A stretch of DNA of 64,000 nucleotides from Candidatus Saganbacteria bacterium (GTDB lineage Bacteria > Margulisbacteria > WOR-1 > XYC2-FULL-46-14 > XYC2-FULL-37-10), in contig JACRPL010000012.1 in assembly GCA_016223245.1 (NCBI GenBank), positions 1-64,000 of the forward strand, in the 5' to 3' direction. The position numbers were made by a program, and so were the translations under genes. The notes beneath the pieces were generated by a model. That model had not been told where the DNA came from. It did not search any database and saw only the letters and a program-made list of their open reading frames with translations. Within the stretch, counting starts at the first letter, position 1. Every line of letters starts with the position of its first letter. This document shows positions 53,815-61,699 of this stretch, one piece after another.

Positions 53815-54921
53815 TTGGCTGAAGAAGGCGGAGATAAATCCGAAGAACCTACTCCCCATAGGCTGCGTGAAGCTCGCGAAAAGGGGCAAGTGGCAAAAAG
53901 CAAGGAAATTACAACCGCTGTCCTCCTATTGCTTAGTTATTATGTTTTAAGGTACACAGGTGATTTTACTTGGAGGGAACTTGTCGGAATGGCGCAGGGC
54001 CTTTTTTTGCAGGTCCCCGCATCCGCAAATGAATTCTCTTTCTCTTTTGTAGGATACGCCCTTCTTATAGGACTAAAAGGGCTCGCGGTCGCACTACTCC
54101 CTATCTTCAGCATAGTATTCCTTGCGGCGCTTATAGCCGAAGGGCTTCAAACTGGCCTTGTTTTTTCTTTTGACCCCATAAACCCAAAATTCGAAAGGTT
54201 AAATCCCATGGAAGGTTTCAAGAAAATATTTTCACTGCAAGGGCTCGTAGAAACTGTCAAATCAATATTAAAAATCATCATCGTTTTTTACATCACATGG
54301 GCCGCGATCCAAGACGACCTCCAAAAAATCGTAGTCTTGATGGATGGACTGCCATGGGATGCTTTGGTCCTCGGCGGATCGATCGCATATAAAGTGGCGA
54401 TCAGGGTCGGGTTATTCTATATATTGATCGCAATACTAGACTACTTGTACAAGCGGTGGGAATTTACCAAAGGGTTAAAAATGACAAAACAGGAGATCAA
54501 AGAAGAATACAAAAGGCTCGAGGGCGACCCGCAAATAAAACAAAGAATGAGAGACCTGCAGAGGCAAGTTGCCTACCAGCGCATGATGACATCGGTCCCC
54601 AAAGCAGATGTCGTCGTCACAAACCCGACGCATATTGCCGTTGCCCTGCAATACGACCAATCTAAGATGAAATCACCTCTTGTCCTTGCTAAAGGCGAGC
54701 GCAAACATGCCGAGAAAATAAAACAAATAGCAGAAGAGAATGAAATCCCAATAGTTGAAAATGAGCCTTTGGCGCGATCGATCTATAGGACGACGGGTGT
54801 CGGGCGCGAGATACCGCGCGAACTTTACCAAGCGGTCGCTGAAGTATTGGCCCACATCTATAAGCTCAAAAGAGATCGCGAAGCCAAAAGGTCGAGGCTT
54901 GCTCCGATTCTTGCTAAGTGA
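53815..54921 (+). CDS. flhB: flagellar export switch protein FlhB
   Basis: A 368-residue protein that begins with EEPTPHRLREAREKGQVAKSKE, has four membrane helices, and a cytoplasmic domain with the autocleavage motif NPTH (about 275) needed for the hook-to-filament switch. The start is TTG 53815, 10 bp after GGAGG. It is full length. Confidence 0.96.
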   Translation: MAEEGGDKSEEPTPHRLREAREKGQVAKSKEITTAVLLLLSYYVLRYTGDFTWRELVGMAQGLFLQVPASANEFSFSFVGYALLIGLKGLAVALLPIFSIVFLAALIAEGLQTGLVFSFDPINPKFERLNPMEGFKKIFSLQGLVETVKSILKIIIVFYITWAAIQDDLQKIVVLMDGLPWDALVLGGSIAYKVAIRVGLFYILIAILDYLYKRWEFTKGLKMTKQEIKEEYKRLEGDPQIKQRMRDLQRQVAYQRMMTSVPKADVVVTNPTHIAVALQYDQSKMKSPLVLAKGERKHAEKIKQIAEENEIPIVENEPLARSIYRTTGVGREIPRELYQAVAEVLAHIYKLKRDREAKRSRLAPILAK

Positions 54922-54933
54922 TAAAATCAAAAC

Positions 54934-57018
54934 ATGGCATTACCCGGTCTTGATGTAAAAGGTTTGCGAAATCTTTTCACAGGTTCAGACCTAGCTGTGG
55001 GCATAATTTTGGTCGGCATAATTGCCCTGATCATCGTTCCTCTCCCGACTTTCTTCCTTGATATATTAATGACCTTGAATATCGGTTTTTGCCTGATAAT
55101 ACTTCTAGTCGCCATGTATCTAAAAGAGCCTCTTGAATTCGCGGCATTCCCATCCATATTGCTTGTTGTAACATTATTCAGGCTGTCGCTCAATATTTCC
55201 GCATCACGGCTGATTTTATTAAATGCGAACGCCGGCCAAGTCGTGGCAGCGTTCGGAAACTTTGTCGTCGGCGGAAATTATATTGTCGGTATTATTGTTT
55301 TCGCGATCATAACTATCGTGCAATTCGTTGTAATCACAAAAGGTTCCGAGCGCGTGGCTGAAGTCGCGGCGCGTTTTACCTTGGACGCCATGCCCGGAAA
55401 ACAAATGTCGATCGACGCCGACCTTAATGCCGGCCTTATAGATGCAACAGAAGCGCGCGCGAGGCGCCGCAAGATTGAAGCGGAAGCGACATTTTTTGGA
55501 AGTATGGACGGCGCCAATAAATTCGTACGCGGCGATTCTATCGCAGGCATAATAATAGTTTTGATAAATATTTTGGGCGGGATACTTATCGGATGGCTCC
55601 AGCTTGGCATGCAGCCTTTTGAAGCTATGACAACATTCGCCCTTCTGACGGTTGGCGCGGGACTTCTTGGAACTATGACCGCCCTATTAGTTTCAGTTGC
55701 AACAGGTCTTGTCATTACAAAATCCGCATCGGAAATGAGCCTGGGCACGGATGTCGCGGCGCAGCTTTTTGCGCAACCAAGGGCATTTGCTTTTGTATCT
55801 CTTATCCTAGCATTTTTCTCAATAATCCCGGGGCTCCCGATCATTCCTTTTTTATCTCTATCTGCAGTGTCGGGGGTCGTATCGATCGCTTTACTGCAAG
55901 CAAAGACGCAAAAAGAAGAAGCGACAATGGTCAAAGAAGATATATCAGGCAAAGAAGTCTTAAAAAAACCCGAAAGCATTTTGGGGACCCTCGGCCTTGA
56001 CCCGTTATCGCTTAAAACCGGGAGGAACCTTATCCCTTTGATCGATCCTGCCCAAAAAGGCGCATTGCTTGAAAGGATAACTCTTATCAGATACCAGATC
56101 GGACAAGAATTGGGTTTCGTCATCCCAGGCGTCAGGGTCATGGACGACCTGTCCCTTCCCCCGAACCAATATGTGATAGAAATACGCGGGACCAGGGTTT
56201 CATTAAGCGAAGCTTATTTGGGCCACCATAGGGTAACAATGAAGCTGGCCGATGTAAAAGTGAAAAAACTGACCGGCATCGAAGCCAAAGATCCGATGAC
56301 AGGAGATACTGCAACCTGGGTGCCCGACGACCTTCTGCCCGAACTGCAAAAGCTTGAGATCCAATCAATTGATACGGTGGAAGCGATCGCAATCCATTTT
56401 ACCGAAATAATCAAGCGATATGCAGACGAGATCATGACGCGCCAAAATGTGCAATCATTGATCGAGCTTGTAAAGAATACGAATGCGGCTATCGTCCGCG
56501 AGCTGATCCCAGATATGCTCTCCCTTGGGCAAGTGCACAAGGTCCTCCAGCTTCTCGCAAGAGAGAGGGTTTCGATACGGGACCTGTCGACTATCCTCGA
56601 AAGGCTTGCGGATTACGCGCATCTATCCCGCGATGTAAATGTATTGGTTGAATACGTAAGGCAATCTCTTGCAAGACAAATTTGCGAACAATATACCGAC
56701 AAAGACAACGTGATAACAGTTGTTACGATCGATCCCGCCCTGGAAGAAACGCTTATAGGCGCGATACACCAGTCCGAATACGGATCATTTTTGGCGGTCG
56801 ACCCGAACGTCGGAGAGAGGATACTCCTGCAGATCCAGCGCCATATTAATAATTTTAAGAAGATGAAATTATCATCTGTGATATTATGTTCTCCCCGCCT
56901 GCGCCCCCACTTCAAGCGGTTCATCGAGCGCAGCTTCCCCGATTCGGCCGTACTTTCATACAACGAGATAGTCCCGCAGGTAAAGGTTCAGTCGATCGGC
57001 ATGATCTCTATTGAATAA
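54934..57018 (+). CDS. flhA: flagellar export protein FlhA
   Basis: A 694-residue protein. The N-terminal half has about eight membrane helices and the FHIPEP region (RFTLDAMPGKQMSIDADLNAG, about 150-170). The C-terminal half is the cytoplasmic docking platform (nonamer ring). It is the largest export-gate subunit and uses proton motive force. Complete, following flhB by 12 bp. Confidence 0.97.
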   Translation: MALPGLDVKGLRNLFTGSDLAVGIILVGIIALIIVPLPTFFLDILMTLNIGFCLIILLVAMYLKEPLEFAAFPSILLVVTLFRLSLNISASRLILLNANAGQVVAAFGNFVVGGNYIVGIIVFAIITIVQFVVITKGSERVAEVAARFTLDAMPGKQMSIDADLNAGLIDATEARARRRKIEAEATFFGSMDGANKFVRGDSIAGIIIVLINILGGILIGWLQLGMQPFEAMTTFALLTVGAGLLGTMTALLVSVATGLVITKSASEMSLGTDVAAQLFAQPRAFAFVSLILAFFSIIPGLPIIPFLSLSAVSGVVSIALLQAKTQKEEATMVKEDISGKEVLKKPESILGTLGLDPLSLKTGRNLIPLIDPAQKGALLERITLIRYQIGQELGFVIPGVRVMDDLSLPPNQYVIEIRGTRVSLSEAYLGHHRVTMKLADVKVKKLTGIEAKDPMTGDTATWVPDDLLPELQKLEIQSIDTVEAIAIHFTEIIKRYADEIMTRQNVQSLIELVKNTNAAIVRELIPDMLSLGQVHKVLQLLARERVSIRDLSTILERLADYAHLSRDVNVLVEYVRQSLARQICEQYTDKDNVITVVTIDPALEETLIGAIHQSEYGSFLAVDPNVGERILLQIQRHINNFKKMKLSSVILCSPRLRPHFKRFIERSFPDSAVLSYNEIVPQVKVQSIGMISIE

Positions 57019-57030
57019 TTCCTAAAATTT

Positions 57031-57039
57031 TGATAAAAT
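57031..57039 (+). promoter_or_regulatory. extended -10 promoter of the small gene before fliA
   Basis: TGATAAAAT, then CCTTTT and GTG 57046. The +1 position falls on the start codon. Confidence 0.5.
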
Positions 57040-57045
57040 CCTTTT

Positions 57046-57261
57046 GTGGCAGATAAAAGAATTTCAAGCGCGGGCGGCAGGATACCCTCAAGAAACATTG
57101 GAGGCGTCGCCGCTGTCCCTGCAAATATCGTCGGGCCTTTGAGGCGGTTCTGGGATTTTACGAAAAAGACCGCAAAGAGTTTCGCAAAAAATCTTAACAA
57201 CACAGAACAAAAAGAAGACGAATTCACAAAAGCAGTCGAAAAAGACTCCCGCGGATGGTAA
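57046..57261 (+). CDS. small hypothetical protein between flhA and the sigma factor
   Basis: A 71-residue basic protein of unknown function. No Shine-Dalgarno is seen; the -10 box lies six bases before the GTG. It starts 28 bp after flhA and ends 3 bp before the sigma gene, a place where flhF, flhG or small regulators often occur, but it does not resemble these. Confidence 0.6.
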   Translation: MADKRISSAGGRIPSRNIGGVAAVPANIVGPLRRFWDFTKKTAKSFAKNLNNTEQKEDEFTKAVEKDSRGW

Positions 57262-57264
57262 ATA

Positions 57265-57855
57265 ATGAGCCTAAAAGAACAAATTGAAGACAGGATAGTC
57301 AGGGTCATACGCGAAAGGTTCCTAAAATACGCGGATGAGGTTGTCGTAAAGTACAAGGAACAGATAGACAAGACGGTGAATTGGTATATTTCAACGCTTC
57401 CCTCGCATATAAGAAAGTCCGAATCGGACGACCTGGCGCAGGAAGCAAGGATTGCATTTATCGACGCCCTAAAGACATGGGACCCGCGCAAAGGCGAGCT
57501 TTGGCCGTATGTCTCGATCAGGCTTAAAGGCTCCATGCAGGATTACTTGAGAAAAAAGAAAATGGACCAGGTTTCTGGAATGTACGAGTGGATAAATTCC
57601 GCTGCCCATGTTTATATGGCATTCAACAGGGAGGCGGTCGTTTCCGACCAGGTTGACGATATCATACATGTGGATGTCGCGCTAAAAGAGCTGGACAAAA
57701 AAGAATCCCAAGTTGTCGAAGAATATTACAAAAAAGACAAGACATTCAAAGAGATTGGCGAAGAGATAGGGCTTTCGGAATCGCAGGTTTCCCGCATCTG
57801 CAACGAAGCCACCCGCAAGATGAAAAAGGCCATCAAATCCTCTGAACCGAAATAA
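57265..57855 (+). CDS. fliA: FliA/WhiG-type sigma-70 family factor
   Basis: A 196-residue sigma factor. Region 2 (SDDLAQEARIAFIDALKTWDPRKG, about 53-95) recognises the -10 element, and region 4 (TFKEIGEEIGLSESQVSRICNEATRKM, about 165-190) the -35. It is shorter than normal FliA (about 240), and region 3 seems reduced or missing. Placed after flhA, it probably directs late flagellar genes. An anti-sigma FlgM is not evident. Confidence 0.85.
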   Translation: MSLKEQIEDRIVRVIRERFLKYADEVVVKYKEQIDKTVNWYISTLPSHIRKSESDDLAQEARIAFIDALKTWDPRKGELWPYVSIRLKGSMQDYLRKKKMDQVSGMYEWINSAAHVYMAFNREAVVSDQVDDIIHVDVALKELDKKESQVVEEYYKKDKTFKEIGEEIGLSESQVSRICNEATRKMKKAIKSSEPK

Positions 57856-57858
57856 TCC

Positions 57859-58197
57859 CTAGAAATTATCGCCAAGTTCCATAACGGCTTTGTCCGCGGC
57901 CATTTTGCTTGCGGCAACATATTGGCCTAATGGAATAATTTGCGCGTTTGCCTTGCTGCCGGGCATCATTGAAGAAAAAATATCCGAGGGATTGTTTTTA
58001 TTCTTATCGTCGTCAGATGAAGAAATGAAATTGTTTAGTATCTGGTTGAAATTCTGCTGCATGCTTAGCAAGAATTCATCTGGATTTAAGCCGCCTTCGC
58101 TCGTCGCGCCTGCCTGGCCGGAGGATTTGTTTTTTAACGCGTTAATTTGAGCAGTAAGCGCATAAGCATCTGAAAATCCACTTGGAATGTTCACCAT
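57859..58197 (-). CDS. hypothetical protein next to the flagellar cluster
   Basis: A 112-residue protein with a polar middle (SSSDDDKNKNNPSDIF) and a segment NPDEFLLSMQQNFNQILNN that faintly recalls the FlgD N-terminus. A C-terminal GQYVAASKMAADKAV helix follows. I do not assign a function. It has a good Shine-Dalgarno (TGAGGAGGGATGATTT) and is convergent with the sigma gene. Confidence 0.65.
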   Translation of the reverse strand: MVNIPSGFSDAYALTAQINALKNKSSGQAGATSEGGLNPDEFLLSMQQNFNQILNNFISSSDDDKNKNNPSDIFSSMMPGSKANAQIIPLGQYVAASKMAADKAVMELGDNF

Positions 58198-58275
58198 AAA
58201 TCATCCCTCCTCAATATTGTGGTTTGAGTTTAGCATAAAAATAGACTGCGCGCTACTGGGATTCCCGATGTCGTA

Positions 58276-58548
58276 TTATGGATTATTCAGAATATCATGT
58301 GGCCCTGCATTCCTTATTCTTATCAAACCTGCTTTAAGTTCCATGGTTATACGATAGCCCCCATTAAGTCTTGCCTCATAGATATGTGGTCTTCTGCGCA
58401 TTTTTTTCAGGTTCAACGAATGACTATGTGGGTTCTCACAAATCTTCTTAATCTGCTCATTAAATGCTTCCTGTTTATGTTTAGGGAGTTTTGGGTATAT
58501 TTTCTTCCGAAATGTTTCTGGAATATCTATGAAAAAAGGAGGATTCAT
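58276..58548 (-). CDS. RelE/ParE superfamily toxin
   Basis: A 90-residue protein with the RelE-fold pattern: an N-terminal helical hairpin (PKHKQEAFNEQIKKI), then RRRPHIYEARLNGGYRITMEL and a final strand IRIRNAGPHD. Such toxins cut mRNA in ribosomes or poison gyrase. It overlaps the upstream gene by ATGA, as expected for a toxin-antitoxin pair. Confidence 0.82.
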   Translation of the reverse strand: MNPPFFIDIPETFRKKIYPKLPKHKQEAFNEQIKKICENPHSHSLNLKKMRRRPHIYEARLNGGYRITMELKAGLIRIRNAGPHDILNNP

Positions 58549-58829
58549 CCACGCAGAAAAGCAATAGCATCTTGTGAGTTAGAAAATCTTTTAAATTCTC
58601 CTTTTTTGTAATCTTCATCAATTGCTTGCTCATCCTTCTGCCAGTCATCAGCCCAAAAATAAGACTGATCAACATCTAAAATAGGCGTCCGTACCATTTC
58701 TACTTCTATCACTTTAAAGCCGCCAGTATATAACCCTGACAAATCATTCAAAGAAGAAATAGTCTTTTTTTCTTCTAAAGAAAGATGTTTAAACGTATCA
58801 AAGTTATTTTCAACTACTTGTGGTGTCAT
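58545..58829 (-). CDS. probable antitoxin
   Basis: A 94-residue acidic protein whose C-terminus (DYKKGEFKRFSNSQDAIAFLRG) is typical of antitoxins that wrap RelE-type toxins. The N-terminal part is not a recognised DNA-binding fold. It overlaps both neighbours by 4 bp, giving a tightly coupled DUF3467-antitoxin-toxin transcript. Confidence 0.78.
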   Translation of the reverse strand: MTPQVVENNFDTFKHLSLEEKKTISSLNDLSGLYTGGFKVIEVEMVRTPILDVDQSYFWADDWQKDEQAIDEDYKKGEFKRFSNSQDAIAFLRG

Positions 58830-59062
58830 TTTTTACCTTCTTCAATCAATTTTTTTATCTTTTCAGTGTGTTCTTTAATTGACTTGCCTAAAACATTGAC
58901 AAGCGAGGCCGCAATACCTGGATTTAAAACTACCGAGACCACCTTTTCAGCATCTTTTGGTTCACGGTGTTCTTTTGTCAACATTTCGAAATCAAGGACA
59001 ACTTCTGTGGGAGTAGTTGTAATGCTTACCAAATTTGAATAATACCTTTTAACATCACCCAT
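58826..59062 (-). CDS. DUF3467-like protein, first gene of a toxin-antitoxin operon
   Basis: A 78-residue protein with the DUF3467 pattern YYSNLVSIT..PTEVVLDFEML and VVLNPGIAASLVNVLGKSIKEH. Function in this family is unknown. ATG 59062 is chosen because TTAGGAG lies before it. A consensus promoter (59074-59102) drives the three-gene operon. Confidence 0.8.
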   Translation of the reverse strand: MGDVKRYYSNLVSITTTPTEVVLDFEMLTKEHREPKDAEKVVSVVLNPGIAASLVNVLGKSIKEHTEKIKKLIEEGKK

Positions 59063-59073
59063 ATATGCTCCTA

Positions 59074-59102
59074 AGTATAAATTCCTCATTCGTTAATGTC
59101 AA
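59074..59102 (-). promoter_or_regulatory. promoter of the DUF3467-toxin-antitoxin operon
   Basis: The complement reads TTGACA, a 17-bp spacer and TATACT. The leader to ATG 59062 is short and contains a Shine-Dalgarno. Confidence 0.75.
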
Positions 59103-59203
59103 GCTATTAATCTTGTCAATAATATATCGATCAGAAATACAAATGATTTCACTACTCGCTAAAGTCCTGAAGCCATTCAGATATATAGTTTATAAACTTC
59201 ATA

Positions 59204-59275
59204 TTATTTCAAAAGTTCTTCCATTTGAATCTTGAGTGCTTTTGCAATAGCGCTAATGGTTAACAACCGAAATCT
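59204..59275 (-). pseudogene. XRE-family helix-turn-helix remnant
   Basis: The complement encodes LLTISAIAKALKIQMEELLK followed by a stop, which matches the end of an XRE DNA-binding domain (pattern L..IA.AL....EELL). An in-frame stop lies a few codons before it and there is no start. It is a 5'-truncated relic 130 bp from the toxin-antitoxin promoter. Confidence 0.6.
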
Positions 59276-59303
59276 TCAGTTAACACCATTTCGGTAAAAA
59301 CAA

Positions 59304-59377
59304 TGCGCGCTACAGGGTTCGAACCTGTGACCCCTTGCCTGTCAAGCAAGTACTCTAACCAGCTGAGCTAAGCGCGC
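59304..59377 (-). tRNA. tRNA-Val (GAC)
   Basis: The complement has acceptor GCGCGCT, anticodon loop TTGACAG (GAC) and T-loop GGTTCGAACC. No CCA is encoded. First gene (lowest coordinate) of a Gly-Cys-Val tRNA run on the minus strand. Confidence 0.95.
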
Positions 59378-59398
59378 TCGCCATATAATAATTTTCAA

Positions 59399-59470
59399 AG
59401 GCGCGGGGCGGATTTGAACCGCCGCATAACTGTTTTGCAGACAGCTCCCTTACCACTTGGGTACCGCGCC
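59399..59470 (-). tRNA. tRNA-Cys (GCA)
   Basis: The complement has acceptor GGCGCGG/CCGCGCC, anticodon loop CTGCAAA (GCA) and U73, the discriminator expected of tRNA-Cys. Confidence 0.95.
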
Positions 59471-59478
59471 GTACAAAA

Positions 59479-59551
59479 AGCGGGAGACGGGGTTCGAACC
59501 CGCGACCTTCTGCTTGGGAAGCAGAAGCTCTACCAACTGAGCTACTCCCGC
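59479..59551 (-). tRNA. tRNA-Gly (CCC)
   Basis: The complement has acceptor GCGGGAG/CTCCCGC, anticodon loop TTCCCAA (CCC) and U73. A broken copy of its 5' end lies just upstream at 59576-59690. Confidence 0.95.
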
Positions 59552-59575
59552 ATAAAAATATATACATCATCAAAA

Positions 59576-59690
59576 AGCTCTACCAATCCCGATGTTCCGC
59601 CAAAGGCGGAAATCGGGATCCCGACCACATCTAATAGTAAACATTTTCAATATCAGCTCATCTTTGTGCGTCGGGACTGAGCTACTCCCG
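59576..59690 (-). pseudogene. tRNA-Gly 5' fragment split by a 90-bp element
   Basis: The complement reads CGGGAGTAGCTCAG, then a 90-bp insert (59587-59676), then TTGGTAGAGCT, which together match nt 2-26 of the intact tRNA-Gly. The insert has ends TCCCGA and TCGGGA and an inner hairpin (TCCCGATGTTCCGCC/GGCGGAAATCGGGA). The copy diverges after the D-arm. The sequence CTTTTTGATGA before the intact tRNA also follows the tRNA-Ile fragment. Confidence 0.8.
59587..59676. repeat. 90-bp TCCCGA...TCGGGA element in a tRNA fragment
   Basis: Terminal inverted TCCCGA/TCGGGA and an inner palindrome with a CCGCCAAAGGCGG stem. Related to the family-3 palindromes. Confidence 0.72.
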
Positions 59691-59759
59691 TTTACGTCCT
59701 TCGGACTCCAGCGGGCAAGCCCGCATAAGCCTTAAGATTTTAAAATTATATCACAAAAA

Positions 59760-59768
59760 TGATATAAT
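59760..59768 (+). promoter_or_regulatory. extended -10 promoter, leaderless FAD gene
   Basis: TGATATAAT lies 7 nt before ATG 59776; the start point falls one base before the start codon. Confidence 0.6.
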
Positions 59769-59775
59769 CAAAATT

Positions 59776-60855
59776 ATGATTATAGTGATCGGCGGAGGCA
59801 TTGTTGGCACAGGAATTGCTTATTTCCTCGCAAAATCAGGTTTAAAAGATATTTTACTCATCGAAAAAGAGAAATTCCTTGGCACTCAAGTAACCCAATT
59901 CTGCTCAGGCGGCGTCAGACACCAATTCACAACAGAAATTAACTGCAAATTCTCCATTCAATCAATGCCTATTTTGAATATCCTAGCCCATGAGATAGAT
60001 TATAAAAAATATGGATACTTGATACTCGATATATGCAAAGGCATTACCGAGCCAAGAGTCAAAATGCAGAACAAGCTAGGGATCGATACCGAAATTCTTT
60101 CAAAAGAAGAGATCAAGAAGAGATTTCCATTTCTAAACGATGATGGCATTATTTCAGGAAGCTTCTTTAAAGAAGACGGCGTCGCCGACCCTGCATCCCT
60201 CCTAGCCTACTACGAAAAAGGATCAAAAAAGATGGGCGTGAAATATCTCATGGACACGGAAGTGAAAAGAGTAACGCGTGACGCGCAACGCGGAACGGGT
60301 GTTATTACAAATTCAGAGGAGATCGCAGCCGATTGGGTCATTATAGCGGCAGGTATCGGATCGAAGGATCTTGGGAAAACTGTCGGGCTTGATATTCCGA
60401 TCGTACATAGAAGAAAATATATCCTAGTCATCGAAAGCTTTAAATACGACTACCCTCTTGTCATGGAGATCCCGACCGGCTGGTATATCAAAAAAGAAGG
60501 CGATGATGCATTGGTTGGCATGTCGGGAAAAGTAGAAGACAAGGATTTTGACAAACAACCGGAAGCGGAAGATGGAACAATTGAGGCAACCATTAACAGA
60601 ATTCCAGAGCTTGAAAAATCTGGGATCAAGAAAGTATTAACGAGCTTAAGCGACGAAACACCGGATAAGCATGCAATTATCGATATCCCAATCCCGGGAT
60701 TAATTATAGCAACAGGGTTTTCGGGGCATGGGTTCATGCACTCGCCTGCTACAGGCCAAATTGTCGCGCAAATAATCAAAGGCGAAAAGACATCTATTGA
60801 TATTTCGGAACTTAAACTCAAGCGCGCGCATATTAAAGAGACGATCGCAATCTAG
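59776..60855 (+). CDS. FAD-dependent oxidoreductase (DAO family)
   Basis: A 359-residue flavoprotein with N-terminal IVIGGGIVGTGIAYFLAKSG and the FAD-fold ending GLIIATGFSGHGFMHSPATG, as in sarcosine/glycine oxidase-type enzymes. The substrate is probably a secondary amine or amino acid but is not defined. Around residues 165-178 (VKRVTRDAQRGTGVIT) an ACGCGTGACGCGCAACGCGG word run appears to be inserted in frame. It precedes pyrK and has its own tight promoter. Confidence 0.87.
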   Translation: MIIVIGGGIVGTGIAYFLAKSGLKDILLIEKEKFLGTQVTQFCSGGVRHQFTTEINCKFSIQSMPILNILAHEIDYKKYGYLILDICKGITEPRVKMQNKLGIDTEILSKEEIKKRFPFLNDDGIISGSFFKEDGVADPASLLAYYEKGSKKMGVKYLMDTEVKRVTRDAQRGTGVITNSEEIAADWVIIAAGIGSKDLGKTVGLDIPIVHRRKYILVIESFKYDYPLVMEIPTGWYIKKEGDDALVGMSGKVEDKDFDKQPEAEDGTIEATINRIPELEKSGIKKVLTSLSDETPDKHAIIDIPIPGLIIATGFSGHGFMHSPATGQIVAQIIKGEKTSIDISELKLKRAHIKETIAI

Positions 60856-60864
60856 CCAAAATCA

Positions 60865-60873
60865 TGTTAAAAT
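60865..60873 (+). promoter_or_regulatory. extended -10 promoter of pyrK
   Basis: TGTTAAAAT lies 7 nt before ATG 60881; the start point falls about one base before the start codon. Confidence 0.55.
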
Positions 60874-60880
60874 ATCAACA

Positions 60881-61699
60881 ATGATCCAAGAAGACGCCAT
60901 AATTCTAGACCACAAGCAAGTTGCCCCGCTATTCTTTAAATTAACCCTACAATCAAAATATATTTCGTCACACGCAGTTCCCGGCCAATTTGTTGAAGTA
61001 AAAGTATCAGAAGAAACAAATCCTCTGCTTAGAAGGCCATTCTCAATTCATCGCATTGACCCCGCAAAGCAGATAATAGATATCTTGTATGAAATAAAGG
61101 GCATCGGCACAAAAGCGCTCAAAGAATTAAAGATCGGGCAAGTATTGAATATATTAGGGCCTTTGGGGAATGGGTTTACTATAAATAAAGAAAAAAAGAT
61201 AGCGATCCTCGGCGGCGGCGGGATGGGCGTCGCTCCCCTACTTGCTCTTGCAGACGCGTTACGCGCCGTGCCTGCCGGCAGGCAGGTCTCGTATCCCGCA
61301 TTACGCACGATCGTATTCATCGGCGCCCGCAACGCGGAATTAGTAACTTGCGAGAACGATTTCAAAAAGCTTGATGCAGAAGTTTTTATTACAACAGATG
61401 ATGGCTCTTCGGGGCGCAAAGGATTTGTTTCCGATTCCCTATTAGATATTCTTGCAAAAGAGCTAACAGCTTCCAGCTTACACCAAACGGCTATTTATTC
61501 TTGTGGACCGTTCCCAATGCTCAGATCGATCGCACAAATAGCTCACGAGAAACAAATAGACTGCCAAGTATCAATGGAGGCTTTTATGGCGTGCGGTATC
61601 GGCGTATGTTATGGATGCGCGATAGAAACCCAAAATGGGTATAAAATGGTATGCAAAGACGGACCCATATTTAACACAAAGGATATAAAATGGAATTAG
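60881..61699 (+). CDS. pyrK: dihydroorotate dehydrogenase electron-transfer subunit
   Basis: A 272-residue protein with an FAD-binding barrel (LLRRPFSIHRI), an NAD-binding domain (ILGGGGMGVAPLL) and the [2Fe-2S] Cys cluster near the C-terminus (MACGIGVCYGCA, plus a final Cys). It passes electrons from PyrD to NAD. Between GVAPLLALAD and RTIVFIGARN, about 18 extra residues including VPAGRQV are encoded by ACGCG words and a family-1 palindrome (61267-61286). ATG 60881 fits the promoter. It overlaps pyrD by 10 bp. Confidence 0.94.
   Translation: MIQEDAIILDHKQVAPLFFKLTLQSKYISSHAVPGQFVEVKVSEETNPLLRRPFSIHRIDPAKQIIDILYEIKGIGTKALKELKIGQVLNILGPLGNGFTINKEKKIAILGGGGMGVAPLLALADALRAVPAGRQVSYPALRTIVFIGARNAELVTCENDFKKLDAEVFITTDDGSSGRKGFVSDSLLDILAKELTASSLHQTAIYSCGPFPMLRSIAQIAHEKQIDCQVSMEAFMACGIGVCYGCAIETQNGYKMVCKDGPIFNTKDIKWN
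61267..61286. repeat. family-1 palindrome inside pyrK (copy 4)
   Basis: CGTGCCTGCCGGCAGGCAGG in frame, flanked by GACGCGTTACGCGC and CCCGCATTACGCACG words. It is translated as VPAGRQ. Confidence 0.85.
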
